Assembly: GCF_014356525.2 (NCBI RefSeq) | Contig: NC_052508.1 | Location: forward strand, 42,387,858-42,451,857 | Length of the DNA stretch: 64,000 bases | Source of the DNA: Nilaparvata lugens | Taxonomy: Eukaryota; Arthropoda; Insecta; Hemiptera; Delphacidae | Direction of reading: 5' to 3' | Shown here: piece by piece, positions 1 through 11,945 of the stretch | Layout of the letters: each line of letters starts with the position of its first letter | Position numbering within the stretch: the stretch's first letter is position 1 | Notes under the pieces: generated by a model | The model's input: the letters and a program-made list of their open reading frames with translations, nothing else | What the model was told of the DNA's origin: nothing | Database searches by the model: none | Position numbers and translations under genes: made by a program

Positions 1-149
1 AGGAAAATTCTCTATTTATTGGATATAAATAGTCATAATAATAAATCTATAGAATAGATTAGGTAAAGATTATATATTAATGCATACTACATAATACTAT
101 ATATTAATACATAATACATACTACATACAATAGTGAATGAACAAAATGA

Positions 150-1005
150 GGACAAATAGTTACAGATTCAATTACTACTACTTCAAAGTTTATCAACAAG
201 GAAAATCTGACTACAAGGAAACTTCTCTTTTTATTTTTGAAATATTTTTTAACCCATCAACTGTTGGGAGGGTTTTAATTTAATACTTTCAAATAACAGC
301 TGCTTTGATACGAATAGTTACAGATTAATTTACTTCAAAGTTTATCAACAAGGAAAATCCGACTACAATTCTTTATTTCTTTTGAATTTTTTTTTTTTCA
401 ACCCATCAACAGTTGGGAGGGTTAATTGAATATTTTTTGAATAACAACTGCTTTGGGACGAATGATCATGGATTAATTTACTTCAACGTTTATCAACAAG
501 GAAAGTTCGACTACAAGGAAAACTTCTCTATTTATTTTTAGACAGTTGGGAGTGTTCATTTTTCCAAATAACAACTGCTATGGGACAAATAATGTTTATA
601 TATGATCGTATATATACTAAGTTTGATTTAAGTTTGATTTTATTTTGATTTAAGTTTGATTTAAGTTTGATTTTATTTTGATTTAATTTTGATTTAATTT
701 TGATTTAGCTTTGATTTAAGTTTGATTTAATTTTGATTTAATTTTGATTTAGCTTTGATTTAGGTTTGATTTAATTTTGATTTAATTTTGATTTAGCTTT
801 GATTAAAGTTTGATTCAATTTTGATTTAATTTTGATTTAATTTTGATTTAGCTTTGATTTAAGTTTGATTTGGGTTTGATTTAATTTTGATTTAAGTTGG
901 ATTTGGGATGAATGATCATGGATTAATTTACTTCAACGTTTATCAACAAGGAAAGTTCGACTACAAGGAAAATTTGACTACAAGGAAAACTTCTCTATTT
1001 ATTTT
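150..1005. repeat. Satellite of about 150 bp, four copies, split by a minisatellite
   Basis: Related copies begin near 155, 305, 455 and 905. Each carries the core TTTATCAACAAGGAAA and a later segment with AGTTGGGAG and AATAACAACTGC. The first three are in tandem. The fourth is displaced by the TTTGATTTAA minisatellite and is almost identical to the third at its start, so the minisatellite looks like an expansion inside the satellite array. Confidence 0.75.
608..903. repeat. Minisatellite, 11-bp unit TTTGATTTAAG/TTTGATTTAGC
   Basis: About 27 units of the form TTTGATTT plus AAT, AAG, TAT or AGC, with higher-order alternation of the variants. No coding potential. Confidence 0.85.
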
Positions 1006-1008
1006 TAG

Positions 1009-1093
1009 AAGAGGAAGAAGAAGAAGAAGAAGAAGAAGAAGAAGAAGAAGAAGAAGAAGAAGAAGAGAAGAAGAAGAAGAAGAAGAAGAAGAA
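1009..1093. repeat. GAA microsatellite
   Basis: A nearly pure GAA/AGA run. The arginine/glutamate-rich ORF through it is a by-product of the repeat. Confidence 0.9.
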
Positions 1094-1106
1094 TTTTATT
1101 TAATTA

Positions 1107-1206
1107 GGTTATGTTAGATATCAAAAACTTAGGTTAGGTTAGGTTAGATATCAAAAACTTGGGTTAGGTTAGGTTAGATATCAAAAACTTGGGTTAGGTT
1201 AGGTTA
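1107..1206. repeat. 30-bp tandem repeat carrying TTAGG motifs
   Basis: Three units, anchored by GATATCAAAAACTT at 1117, 1147 and 1177 (period 30). Each includes two or three TTAGG pentamers, the insect telomere repeat. The array is short and mixed with non-telomeric sequence, so it is an interstitial repeat, not a telomere. Confidence 0.75.
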
Positions 1207-1213
1207 TGATGTC

Positions 1214-1269
1214 ATGGGTGACCTTGAGGTGTCCCAGGAGTGGATGACCTTGAGGTGTCCCAGAAGTGG
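1214..1269. repeat. 27-bp direct duplication
   Basis: TGACCTTGAGGTGTCCCAG occurs twice, followed by GAGTGG or AAGTGG. Small local duplication. Confidence 0.7.
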
Positions 1270-2069
1270 TAAAATTCATTTACTCACGCGCACTCACTCT
1301 CACATCAGTCTTCTCTCCCTAGGAAAGTCCATCATTATTATCATTATACACTGCATTAGCATTGTCTACCCATTCTGCGGCTGTTCTAACATGACTGATT
1401 TGCTTTTGAGTAGGCTGGCTATAGATGGTACTCTATTGCTTCAACAGTGTTATCAAATAACACTTCCTTTGACTAATTCTTCTAAATCGACATACAAGTT
1501 CATTAATATATGAGTTTTCTATCTATATATATATATATAAAAGCAAAATGGCACTCACTCACTGACTGACTTACTCACTCACTCACTTACTCGCAGAACT
1601 AAAAATCTACCAGACCAAAAACGTTCAAATTTGGTAGGTATGTTCAGTTGGCCCTTTAGAGGCGCACTAAGAAATCTTTTGGCGATATTTTAACCTTAAG
1701 GTTGGTTTTTAAGGGTTTAAAGTTCGTCTTTTAGCATGTATATTCTTCTTATTCCAATATATTGTAATTATAATTGAAATGTCCATAACATATGTTAATA
1801 TAGAACTATAATCTAGAGAGAGTACCTCTTTGAAACAGTTGTTCTGGTAACTAAATTAAAAATTTTGTCAGATTGGCATCAAGTTGAGTTGACTTTGTTA
1901 GGTTGGCGCCAAGTTAAAGATTGAAATGCATTTATCCAGGACCTCCTAAATACCAATTTATTCAGTACCTCCTAAATACCTATTAAGGTTTTCCTGATTT
2001 ATCGCGGAAAAATTGATTGAGTACTGCTACTTCAATCAAAGCTATTCCTGGGAATATTATATTACTACT

Positions 2070-2285
2070 AGCCGTCAGGCTCGCTTTGCTCACCATATCC
2101 ATCAAGCCAGGAAGCTCTGCCCCCTGGACCCCCGACTGGGTTGTCCAAGAATGAGATCAGCAGGCTCACTTCGCTCACCTGCATTTTTCATTTTTATCAT
2201 AATATGTTGGGACAATCCAGTCTTGGGTACAGACTAAATGTCTGGCTAAACAGATACGGCAAGCGGAGCGAACCTGACAACTAGT
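2070..2285. mobile_element. Palindromic MITE, copy 1
   Basis: Begins CTAGCCGTCAGGCTCGCTTT and ends with its approximate reverse complement (AAGCGGAGCGAACCTGACAACTAG). It also contains CCCCTGGACCCCCGACTGG. It lies in the left arm of the larger inverted-repeat element. Confidence 0.7.
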
Positions 2286-3191
2286 ATTATATGGATACAG
2301 TAAGTGCAGAAGGCTGTTAATAAAATAATTCATGCATAGACAAATAAAAATCATGATTCTTCATTCTTGAGATTTAAATATATTTATTTTGATTTTGGAA
2401 TTAATTTTTCCAGTGATAATATTGTTTGGAGTACAGGATCAAATATTTCAATGTATTTTTGTATATTATCAGGGAAAATCACAAACAAAAAATTATCCCA
2501 ATAATATAATAAATCAAATCAAATCAAATTGGATTTTATTAGATAACATGAAACAGCTGTTATATAGCTAAAGTGAACGTTATATTTTCGAGCTCGAAAT
2601 TTAAGTGGTTTTATTCTTTATTTTGTGAATTTAATGTTTTTTTTCATGTTTTTACAAAAGTTTTACTATCAATCTATCAAAATTTAAAATTGTTCGTTTT
2701 ATTCTAATCTATACTCTCAGATTGTGATTTGGTGTAAAAAATTGAAATGTTTCAGAAATTCAGAAACATAATCAGAAAATGTGATTCAGAAAACATTCCA
2801 AACAAGAAGATCGTCAGTTGTTACAATATTGACCTTATTGGAAACCCCCCCTCACTACAATGACAAGGACGCAGTCTGCGCAATCTCCCCCCCCCCCCAA
2901 CGTTACCACTCCTGGACAATGACAATGTACAGTGTCATACTGTACATTAGTTTTTGCCGGGTGTTATCATGTAAAGTTTCTGGGTTCAATTTGAATTGCC
3001 ATGCATGGCCGAACGTGGAAAATAAAGAATTCGATGAGAGAAGAATGAACCATGTCTCCCAAATTGCTGTACAAATAGAATATAGTACAGATTTCATGTG
3101 ATATTGGAATTAGATGTGAATAAATAATAATATGGATGTCAAACTACTATATAAGCATATAGAATAATAGAGCATATATGAATATAATATA

Positions 3192-3393
3192 CTAGCCGAC
3201 AGGCTTGCTTTGCTCGCCATATCTGTCTAGCCAGGGGGCTCCACCCCCTGGACCCCCGACTGGATCGTACAAGAATGAGATCGGCAGGCTCGCAAGAGCA
3301 TTTTATCATATGTTAGGACAATCCAGTCGGGGGTCCAGACTAAACGTCTGGCTAAACGGATATGGCGAGCGAAGCGAGCCTGATGGCTAGTAA
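3192..3393. mobile_element. Palindromic MITE, copy 2
   Basis: Same family as the copy near 2.1 kb: starts CTAGCCGACAGGCTTGC and ends GCGAGCCTGATGGCTAG. It lies at the matching place in the right arm, so it is either part of the parent element or was duplicated with the arm. Confidence 0.7.
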
Positions 3394-4044
3394 TATAATA
3401 TTCCTGGGATTGAAGTAGCAGTGCCCAATCAATTTTTCCACGATAACTGCATTTAAATCTTCAACTTGGTGCCAACCTAACAAAGTCATCTCAACTTAAT
3501 GCCAACCTGACAAAATGATTAATTTAGTTGCCAGTTAATTAACAACTGTTTTGAAGAGGTACTCTATCTAGATTATAGTTCTATAGTAACATATGATATG
3601 GAAATTTCAATTATAATTAAGAGATTGGTAGAAGAAGAATATACATGCTAAAAGACGAACTTTAAACCCTGAAAAACAGCCCTTAGAGTTTAAATATTGC
3701 CAAAAGATTTCTTAGTGTGCCTCTAAAGGGCCAACTGAACATACCTACCAAATTTGAACGTTTTTGGTCCAGTAGATTTTTAGTTCTGCCAGTGAGTGAG
3801 TGAGTGAGTCAGTCAGTGAGTGAGTGCCATTTCGCTTTTATATATATAGATAACATAAAACACAATAGCGCAGACAAGAAGACAATATCTCATTGAACAA
3901 AAACAATCAATTGTTTGGACGACCGAAAACCAGTTTTCCGGTTGTGTGTGAGTGTGTGTACTCACAATCATAGCAGTTTGGGACTGTACGTCCCAGTTTC
4001 GAAAGGCTAGTACGGAATTGAAGCTTTCTCGATTGAGAGTACTT

Positions 4045-4370
4045 TGCAGGTACTTCGTTCTAGCATGTTTTGGACGATATTTTCCAACCAATAATCATGG
4101 AAATGGTACCGAATTGTTCAGAAAGATTTGGACATCTCGCGCCGTACCGCCAAATTCCAATTTTCCAACTATAAAATGACTTTAAAATTTGATGAACTTG
4201 GAGAAAATTTGGCAAAGTTTGACGTTCAATAGAAAAAATTGATAAGTGATATCAAAATTTTGCATTACAGCCCGAGATGTCCAAATCTTTCTGAACAATT
4301 TGGTACCATTTTCATGATTATCGGTTGGAAAATAGCGTCCAAAACTTGCTAGAACGAAGTACTTGTTTCA
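4045..4370. repeat. Inverted repeat, arms about 90 bp
   Basis: 4045-4135 (from TACTTCGTTCTAGCATGTTT to AAAGATTTGGACATCTCG) is the near reverse complement of 4271-4370. The spacer is about 135 bp. Probably a small foldback element; the short ORFs over it are unsupported. Confidence 0.7.
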
Positions 4371-4999
4371 GCCCTTTTTCCGAATTATAACATTGCTCTT
4401 AAGAATGAGGCTTACAGTTCAATGAGGAAGGAAAGTTTTGTGAGTGTACCACACCAGATTTTTTAAGAATCCATTCATTTCTTAGCGCCACTATAAAATA
4501 TTTGACAGTACGATGTCTCATTTTTCAATTCCTAACCAAATCTATGACTTGACTTATCCTATAATATTACGCTAGCAATTTCTGTATTTTTATATCTGGT
4601 TATTTATGTTCAACAGATCTCGAAAACGGCTCTAACAATTTTCACAAAATTTGGAACATAGTGGATTTATGATATAAAAATTCAATTTCACTATGTCTAA
4701 TCCCTGGGAAAACACGCTGAAGGACATTAAAAGGATAATTCAATACTGGAAGAGCAGATTTCTATATAATTTCGTCGTCTGTCAATAACAGAAGATGCAT
4801 GTGCCTGTGTAGGAGATGAGCTGTGTAATCATTCAATCAGCTTACCATATCTCGCGAGAAATATTATCTCGAAATTTTATCAAAATAATCAATTTGTTGA
4901 CATGACATGGTTTATCACTCTAAATTGGAGTATATCATAATATTCAAATTTAATCATTATTTTACAGTTTTGAATGATCAGTGAGTGTTATTTTGTTAT

Positions 5000-5220
5000 T
5001 CAATTTGGTTTATAAACAAACTAAATTAGAACTTTCCTGTTTTCCAATTTTTCGACTCAAAATTGGACCCGAATTCAAATGTATGAAACATAACCTACAT
5101 TTTGGGCCGTTTATAGTGTATAAATCGAAATTAGGGAAGAAACAGTTTTGGTCTGTGCCTGTTTGTCCTTCCCCAATCATTTTGAAGAATTGTGTTCTGT
5201 TTATCAATAAATAAATAACG
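5000..5220 (+). repeat. Short dispersed repeat (SINE- or LINE-tail-like), copy 1
   Basis: Shares a series of blocks with 48380-48605: GACTCAAAATTGGAC, CATAACCTA, a GTCTA/GTATA block, GGGAA-GAACAGTTTTGG, GCCTGTT and CCCAATCATT. Both copies end in an AATAAATAA/AATGAATAA-type tail. That architecture fits a SINE or the 3' end of a LINE. No tRNA-type promoter boxes were identified. Confidence 0.6.
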
Positions 5221-5340
5221 AGCGAATCTCGGTGCCCCAATATTAGCTAGCGTGAACAGGAAGCCAAACATTTCCTAATCATGAAATGAAATAGAATTGA
5301 GTACCTGGAAAGATCAGATACTGTACTAACAGCATTTGAA

Positions 5341-5990
5341 TTAAGGCTATGCAAAGGCTAAAAATAAACTTTCTACTGGTGATATTTTTTGAAATTTTTG
5401 ATTTGTATATAATAAAGCTATCAATATGAAATAGTTTTCTCAGGAAAACATTTTTTTCTGATGATTACTTTTTGAGATATGAGCGCCTAAAGTTTAAATA
5501 TTTGGTAGCCTACAGAACATTTCAAAAGCCGTAAGAGATAGATTCATGAGATTTAGAGGATAAATTCTTCAAGGTAACTTTGATTGAATAAAACAAAAAT
5601 TTTCTAAAAATATCAATTTTTGATAAAGTTATTCAATTCACCAAAAATGACAGAAAATAACTTTTAGTTGAGTTATCTTCGGTCATTTTTGGTAGATTGA
5701 ATAACTTCATCAGTAACTGATATTTTCAAAAGATTCTTGTTTTATTCAATTAACAATGCCATGAAGAACTTATCCTCCAAATCTCATGGATTTATCTCTT
5801 ACCTGGATTTGAAATGTTCTGTCCCAAAAATTCAAACTTTAGGTACTCATATCTCGAAAAGTAATGATCGGAAAAAAATGTCTTCCTGAGAAAACTATTT
5901 CATTTTAATAGCTTTATTATACACAAATCGAAAAACTTTGAAAAATATCAGCAGTGGAAAGTTTATTTTTAGCCATTGCACAGCCTCAAC
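5341..5990. mobile_element. Large palindromic MITE, about 650 bp
   Basis: The two halves are imperfect reverse complements about a centre near 5650. Left end: GCAAAGGCTAAAAATAAACT. Right end: AGTTTATTTTTAGCCATTGC. Internal blocks such as AGTTTTCTCAGGAAAACA and GAGATATGAG recur inverted. No ORF of note. Typical of a foldback MITE able to form a long hairpin. Confidence 0.75.
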
Positions 5991-6383
5991 CTGGTCAAGC
6001 AGATTATAAAAAAGCTGTATTCAATCCTCAACAAGGATAACAAATCGAAGAACTAAGATAACAGTCTTTATTGAATCTTCGGTCTTGCTTGTGTGACGTT
6101 ATATTTTGCGTCGCATGTGCCCTGCTTGGCCTCAGTCGGTAGAGCAAAGATTTTTGAATAAATTTAATATTTTTGTGACTCCTGAAAGAAAAATACCACC
6201 AGTTTCTTACCAGCTCTACTAGGACCTCAAATAAAGTATTCTCTGCTTTTGATGACTGCAAACGTCGACTGCTTTAGTAATTTACAGTTCTCATAGCTGA
6301 TCGGGTCGACTCCACAATTATAGATGCAGAAAAAGTAGATAGATTTGAGGGCTCTGATTTCTGTGCTAGACAATATGGTATTG

Positions 6384-7052
6384 TCACCAATGCCACTCCC
6401 CAACATCTGACAAAAAGGTCAGCAGTGTAAGATGATACAGTGGAATCAAAGGCAATACTCTATCAGAATACCTTATAAATTCTATTAATTTATATTGCTG
6501 CTGCAACTTAATACTATGACCCTTGAGTTCTTCCAAATTGAATGTGATCATTCTGAATAATCTAAGTAAATCCTGAGCACGTTTTATTTCCAGAGATTTA
6601 ATAATAAATGCTGTATATCGCCCATTCATCCAACTTATTCTGTGAAGGATATAGTCGGTTGATAATTCGAATAATATGTCAATACTGGTAATAAAATAGA
6701 CTATAACAAGATTGGTCATGCATGAAGATAGGATCATAAATGAAGGGTACACCATTCAACAAATAAAAAGATATAATTACATGAAAATATCAACGAGCAA
6801 TAATAAAAAATAGGACAACAAGTATAAAAATAGTATGAGAAAATATATGTATTGAAAATATCACAGATAGCTCACTAAAGATTTTACTTTGTTTATTAGC
6901 ATCAATTGATACATCATGTGTGCTTCTTTAATCAGCATATATTTTCCCAACTTATGTGGCTCAGTTGTCAACTTGCTGCTGCTTGTTGAATGAAATTTAT
7001 AAATCTCACTTCCAATAAATATAAAGAACATAAATATTAAAAAAAATCTCAT
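6384..7052 (-). CDS. Possible exons of an unidentified membrane protein
   Basis: Two open segments on the minus strand. 7052-6861 encodes 63 residues, beginning with a hydrophobic stretch rich in Phe, Ile and Met. 6755-6384 encodes 123 residues, with a hydrophobic segment near residues 5-30 and another toward the C-terminus. Segment order and the hydrophobic/helical character faintly recall insect chemoreceptor exons, but no diagnostic motif is visible. The first segment has a possible GTGAGC donor near its end; no clear acceptor precedes the second. These could equally be chance ORFs in AT-rich DNA. Transcript evidence would decide. Confidence 0.2.
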
Positions 7053-7059
7053 GGCTTGG

Positions 7060-7778
7060 GTTCAGCCTCTGGTGGAATTCAGATGAATCAATTTATCTCA
7101 TGAACATGAGCTTCATAAAAATCTTTATGAATTACTGATAGAAAAAATAGTCAAGTGAGCATATAATATAATATATCAAAAAATCAATAGATATTTCATC
7201 TGTGCATACTTAAATATTCAAATATCACAAATTTTTCTTTATGATATTCCCTTCATGTTTAAATATTTGCGCAAATTTCAATATTTGAATAACCCTTCAA
7301 AGAGCTAGCTTTATTCAATTGTGATTATTTCGTAGCACTGAGGGCCCTCCTTAATAACTTTTTCAAATGAACTCACCTGTCGATTTTTCACAATTATGAT
7401 GGTGATCTGGATTCGTTTCGATGATCTAGACCGTTTCTGGTGGGCTTCTGTCATCTTCTCCAATGGAAATATTTTAATTTGATGACTCATGTCATACTAT
7501 GACCTCACTGAGTCTTATGAAATTTATTTTCAATTACCCAAACAAACTTCATATTTTAATGCAAAATTATTTAAAAAGGGATCTAGTCTTGTGCTCTCAA
7601 AATTGGTGGGCGTCCCTGGTGACCTCTGGCAAGCAAGTGGGTATGGATCTTCTCCTATTCTATTACAACCATACTTTCATCTTTTCAATTTACATAGAAT
7701 TCAAATATCCACTCTCATTGGTGGATTTTAAATACTCCACTATGACATAATTTAGTACTGTCAAATAGTCCAAACAAC
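7060..7778. other. Intergenic, nothing recognised
   Basis: AT-rich sequence with two short overlapping ORFs near 7.5 kb that lack support. Confidence 0.5.
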
Positions 7779-8129
7779 AATAAATGAATAAATAAATGAA
7801 TGAAGCCTTTATTTGGTCTCCAGACAACATTCTTCAATACATCATTAGAAAAACAATGTACAATCTATTACAAACCATCCATCTTCAGTTTTCAATACAC
7901 TAGAGAAATTCTCCTTTTTTTATATGAATACATATATAAATCTTCAAATGAAAGAGACTCTGTACAGTCATACAAATTTAGTTTTTACTCCTATTATACA
8001 GGAGTATTTTTTCCCTTCCTCGAGCAAAATGAAAAATTATAGTTTATGAAATTTAATGAAATCGAAAGAATTATATAATATAAAGAAGAATATAATAAAA
8101 CAATAATTTCCTTCTCCAATACATAAATT

Positions 8130-10935
8130 TGATAATTTCTCTGGAAACTAGGCCCACTAACGGGCATAGTAGGCCTCCCCCAGGTTTTTCCATCTTTGCC
8201 TGTTTTTCGCCGTCTCCATCCTGTTTATACCTGCAGTCTTTACGATATCATCCTTCCATCTGGCTTTCTGTCGACCTACTCTTCTTGTTTTCCACGTTGG
8301 CTTCAAACTGGTGACTTTTCTCGTCCATCTGTCATCTTCTAATCTTGCAATGTGGCCAGCCCATTCCTATTTCAGCAACTTCACTGTTTTTGTCACATCC
8401 TCAAGGTTTGTAATACTTCTTATAAAAGAGTTCCTGATTCTTTGTTGTCTTTTTATATTCAAGATGCTTTTTTCCATTGCTGTTTGAGTGACTTGAACCT
8501 TTTTCAGCGACGTTTTCTTACAAGCCCAGGTCTGTGCTCCATATAATATAAGTGCTTGCATTATACATGATTTTATATCACTTTGGCCTTTGCTGAATTA
8601 TTGAGCTCTTCATTTTAAATATTACACTTCAAAGCCCAATACTTCTTCCATGCTATGTTGCATCTTCTCTTCAGTTCATTTTGTTCCCTCGTTGCAAATG
8701 AGAAGCTTTGACCCAGATAAACCACTTCGTTTGTCAGACTCAACATTCTACCCCCAATCTGTATTTCACAGTTTTCTCTGTTGGACATTATGAAGTTTTT
8801 ATCCGGATTGATGATGAGTTCAGCCTGTTCACTGGAGCTTGCGAGATCCTCCAACATACCCTGCAGCTCTCGACTTTTCCATTGATATTGATGCCAAATC
8901 TCTCCCATTTTAATAATTTGAAAACCTCTTGAAGAGCTGCATTGAACAGTATCGGTGATGCCGAGTCGCCTTGCTTTACTCCTCTTTCTAGCTTGGAATA
9001 ATTGCCTGGTTTTTCAAGAATTACCCTTGCAGTACTGTTTTCATAATAGTGCTCCAGTATATTCATATAAATCTCTGGAACACCTTGATTCCAAAGGGCT
9101 GTGAATAAGAATGCATGGCTTATACTATCGAATGATAATCAACAAATGCCAAATATAGATCCATTTGATACTCCAAACATTTTTCAATGAGTTGATTGAC
9201 GACTTGGATATTATCAAGTGTTGAAAATCCTTTTCGGAAACCAGCTTGCTCGACAGGCTGTTGTGTTTCAAGTATCCGCTGGATGCGGTTTGTCAACAAT
9301 CTCATGAACAATTTTCCTATGGATGACGTGATGCTTATTGGATGGAAGTTATTGATGTCATAGATGTCTCCTTTTTTATATAGACTTTTTTATATCGGCT
9401 GATTTCCACTGATGAGGGATCTGCTGTTCTTTCAATACTCTATTGAATATGTTCACTAATAAGGCTATTATCACAGGAGCAAGAGTTTGAATCATTTCGT
9501 TTGTGATTTTATCGTTACCAGCCATTTTGTTTCTTTTTAGTGATTTAATGCAATCCATTACTTCCTGCACTCGAAAATCTGGTATAGTATCTGTGATGGA
9601 AGCAGCGTTTGAGAATTCGAAAGTCGCATTCCCAGTACATTTGAGTAACTCTTTGTAGAATTGTGTCGCTTTTCCAATTATACCTTGTCTTCTTCTATCT
9701 ATTTTTCCATGTTTATCTTTCAACCCTGTGTTCCATTGAAGACCGTACAATAATTTTTTTTCATTTGTTTAATTGAGCTAGTTGACTCTAAGGCTTCTGT
9801 TATGATTCGATCCTTATGAATTTTTAGGTCATTTTGGATATGGAATCTCGCTAATTTGCATAGAAAGTTAGACTCAATTTTTTCCTCTACAGTTTTTGGA
9901 TTTTTCCTCTTCATAGCTTCTCTCAAAAAAATTATATTTTTCGTGTTCTGTGAAATTTTTGTTGGTCTCGTCGATGCTGATTGTTTGAAAAAACTCACAA
10001 CCAGAGATTCCATCAAATTGTATGATTCCTGCAGGGTCATGTGCGATTCATTTTCAATTATATGTCATACATTTGCCATTAATTCATGTGTCTCTGTTTC
10101 ATTCAGTGCCAGCATTTTAACAACATTTTTATTTCATGTACGCCTCGGTCTCAATGAATTCCATTCTTTAGACAGTATGATAGTTATCAGTCTGTGATCT
10201 GTGAAGAATTAAATTTTTCCGGTTACATCAAACTGTTCCACAAGGCCTCTATATGCTGTCAAAACATAATCAATTTCACTTTTTGTTTGCTGATATGAAG
10301 AGATCCATGTCCACTTTCTTCCTCTTCTTTTTTTGAAAAATGAATTAATCACCTTCAACCCTTGTTGAGAACAGAAATCATCTAGCATTGATTGTTTCTG
10401 CTTCCATATCCATATTTACCTACGACATTCGCCTCGTTGTCTTCCTGAAATTCAACTTGTGCATTGGAATCTCCTAGTATTATCGTAGAGTTTCTCCAAT
10501 TATTGCTTTTATCTTGAGACAAGATCGTAGGAAGAGTTTTGTAGAAAAGTTCTCATTCTATCACATCTGATTCAACTTTAGGAGCGTAAACTTGATAAAT
10601 ATTTAACGTTTTACAGATTCCAACTCTCAGTCTCAACACTGCAATTCTTTCTGAGAAACCCTTGAGTTCGATTTATTTTTTCTTTTAAATGTTTCTTTAT
10701 TGAAAATCCTCTTTGCCTTGTGTCTCGACAAAGTGGTAGAAAAGGAATTCGCTTTTTCTGTATATAATTTTTCAGAATTTCTCCTTACCTCTGCTAAACC
10801 AAGAATGTCTATATTTGTTTCTTGTAATGCTTCTTCTAATTCACACAGTCTGTCTTCCGTACAGAGAGTTCTCACATTTAGTGTTCCTATCACTAACCCT
10901 GGAGGGCTACAGTCCAAATTCCCCTCAGTGACCAA
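8130..10935 (-). pseudogene. LINE-A ORF2 remnant: endonuclease plus reverse transcriptase
   Basis: Apurinic-type endonuclease: GTLNVRTL and LAEVRR at the start (10890-10780), a GDSNAQ block near 10460 and SEIDYVL/TDHRL near 10280-10180, in shifting frames. Reverse transcriptase: NKMAGNDKI near 9530, EQAGFRKGFSTLDNIQ near 9240, a degenerate FVDY near 9140 and GVKQGDSASPILFN near 8960. The expected FADD catalytic box should follow the NING block near 8885 but is absent, apparently by deletion. The C-terminal part (8561-8150) reads GAQTWACKK then WAGHIARLEDDRWTRK in two frames. At least five frame changes; certainly non-functional. RTE-like assignment is from memory of the family. Confidence 0.8.
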
Positions 10936-11022
10936 CCTTTCTGAGGAAATTTTATTTCTTGAATTTCTTGCTTTTTATATCATCCTGTTTTTGTTGGTTG
11001 GCAGCCTAGTTTCCATTAAATG

Positions 11023-11794
11023 CTATTCATTCCTATCCAAGTTCTTATCCCTACTTTTCATCTGGAAATAGTTGTCTATAGGACCCTTTTTCTCTACACT
11101 GCTACTTTCCTTTCCTGTCTTTTCGGGTACTATTTCCTCCTGTTTCTCATCTGATGCCCTCATTTGTTTTGCCTGGCTTTCCTTACTCGTTGGAGAAACA
11201 CTTAACTCTCTTTTTTTATTTCCTTTCTCATATTCCATCATGACTAATTTATCGTACTTTATTACGGCGTATTTACCTTCTTTTCTGGCTGCTACTAGAT
11301 CGTTTTTGAGGCTCTTCCTAATTTGTTGAACGTCCTCAGGATAGTCTTCAGAGACAGGAATATTAGATCCTTTCAATTTCTTACTATTCTTCAAAACTTC
11401 CGTTTTTTCGACAGCGTTGTCAGTGCCAGAACAATTGGTCTGGCTGTATTATCTTCGTTTTTTCCTATTCTTCTGACAAAGTCCACCTCCCAGTTTTCAA
11501 CTCTTACATCGAGTTTTCCTCTTATTAGTTCAATAACCAAACTTTTTGGATCGCTCGTATTATCATTCTTCAGCCCGTGTACAACTATGTTTCTCTCCCT
11601 GACCTTTTTTCCAATCGACTTATCTTCTCCTTCTGCTCTTTAAGTGTTTCGTTGATATTGAGTAGTTGTTCCTTCATAACATCTGCAACCCTGTCTGTAA
11701 TGACACTCACCTTCTCATCAAATTCGGTTTTTAGCTCTTGCTTTGAATCTGCTTTGAATCTATCAAGCATACTGACGAGGTCTTTGGACTCCAT
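11023..11794 (-). pseudogene. LINE-A ORF1 remnant
   Basis: Two open pieces on the minus strand. 11794-11585 (69 codons) is a charged helix predicted to be coiled coil, ending KISRLEKR. 11394-11023 (123 codons) is Lys/Glu-rich. They are separated by a frame change between about 11585 and 11395. LINE ORF1 proteins bind RNA and often trimerise by a coiled coil, which fits the first piece. No CCHC knuckle or RRM motif is evident. It sits directly 5' of the endonuclease of the same element, which is the main reason for the assignment. Confidence 0.55.
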
Positions 11795-11945
11795 TTCTTG
11801 TCCTTCTTTGTACTTACAATGCTATACAGTTGAATATTTTTCTTTTCTATTCAAAGTTACTCCATTCTTTGAACACTCATTGCTATATGTAAAATTTGGA
11901 ATATCTGTAAACAAGCCGTCGATAGTCATGATAAGAACTTAGCCG

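Larger units (their letters stand above)
1527..3850. mobile_element. Long inverted-repeat element, non-autonomous
   Basis: The left arm (about 1527-2287) and right arm (about 3190-3850) are reverse complements over several hundred bases. Both ends carry TATATATA, AAAAGC and AAATGGCACTCACTCACT followed by degenerate CACT repeats. Each arm ends internally in the same small palindromic MITE. The spacer of about 0.9 kb (2288-3189) has only short, unsupported ORFs. No transposase is visible. The TA-rich, CACT-repeat ends recall Helitron/Helentron-like or foldback elements, but the class is not settled. Confidence 0.7.
7780..11945 (-). mobile_element. LINE-A: decayed non-LTR retrotransposon, minus strand
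   Basis: Read on the minus strand the order is ORF1 (11794-11023), endonuclease (from 10935), reverse transcriptase (about 9750-8600) and a C-terminal region ending near 8150. A 3' UTR follows, with an AATAAA-like signal and a (TTCA/TTTA)n tail at about 7779-7805. Motif style (GTLNVRTL endonuclease start, GWAGHIAR-type C-terminal block) is that of the RTE/craniofacial-development-protein-2-like LINEs common in insects; the clade is uncertain. Many frameshifts make it inactive. Confidence 0.8.

Noticed and set aside
908..1117. ORF with Arg and Glu runs
   Set aside because: GAA microsatellite read through in changing phase.
6118..6170. tRNA-like A box (GGCCTCAGTCGGTAGAGCA)
   Set aside because: No B box or cloverleaf can be formed from the following AT-rich sequence. 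At best a tRNA-derived relic.
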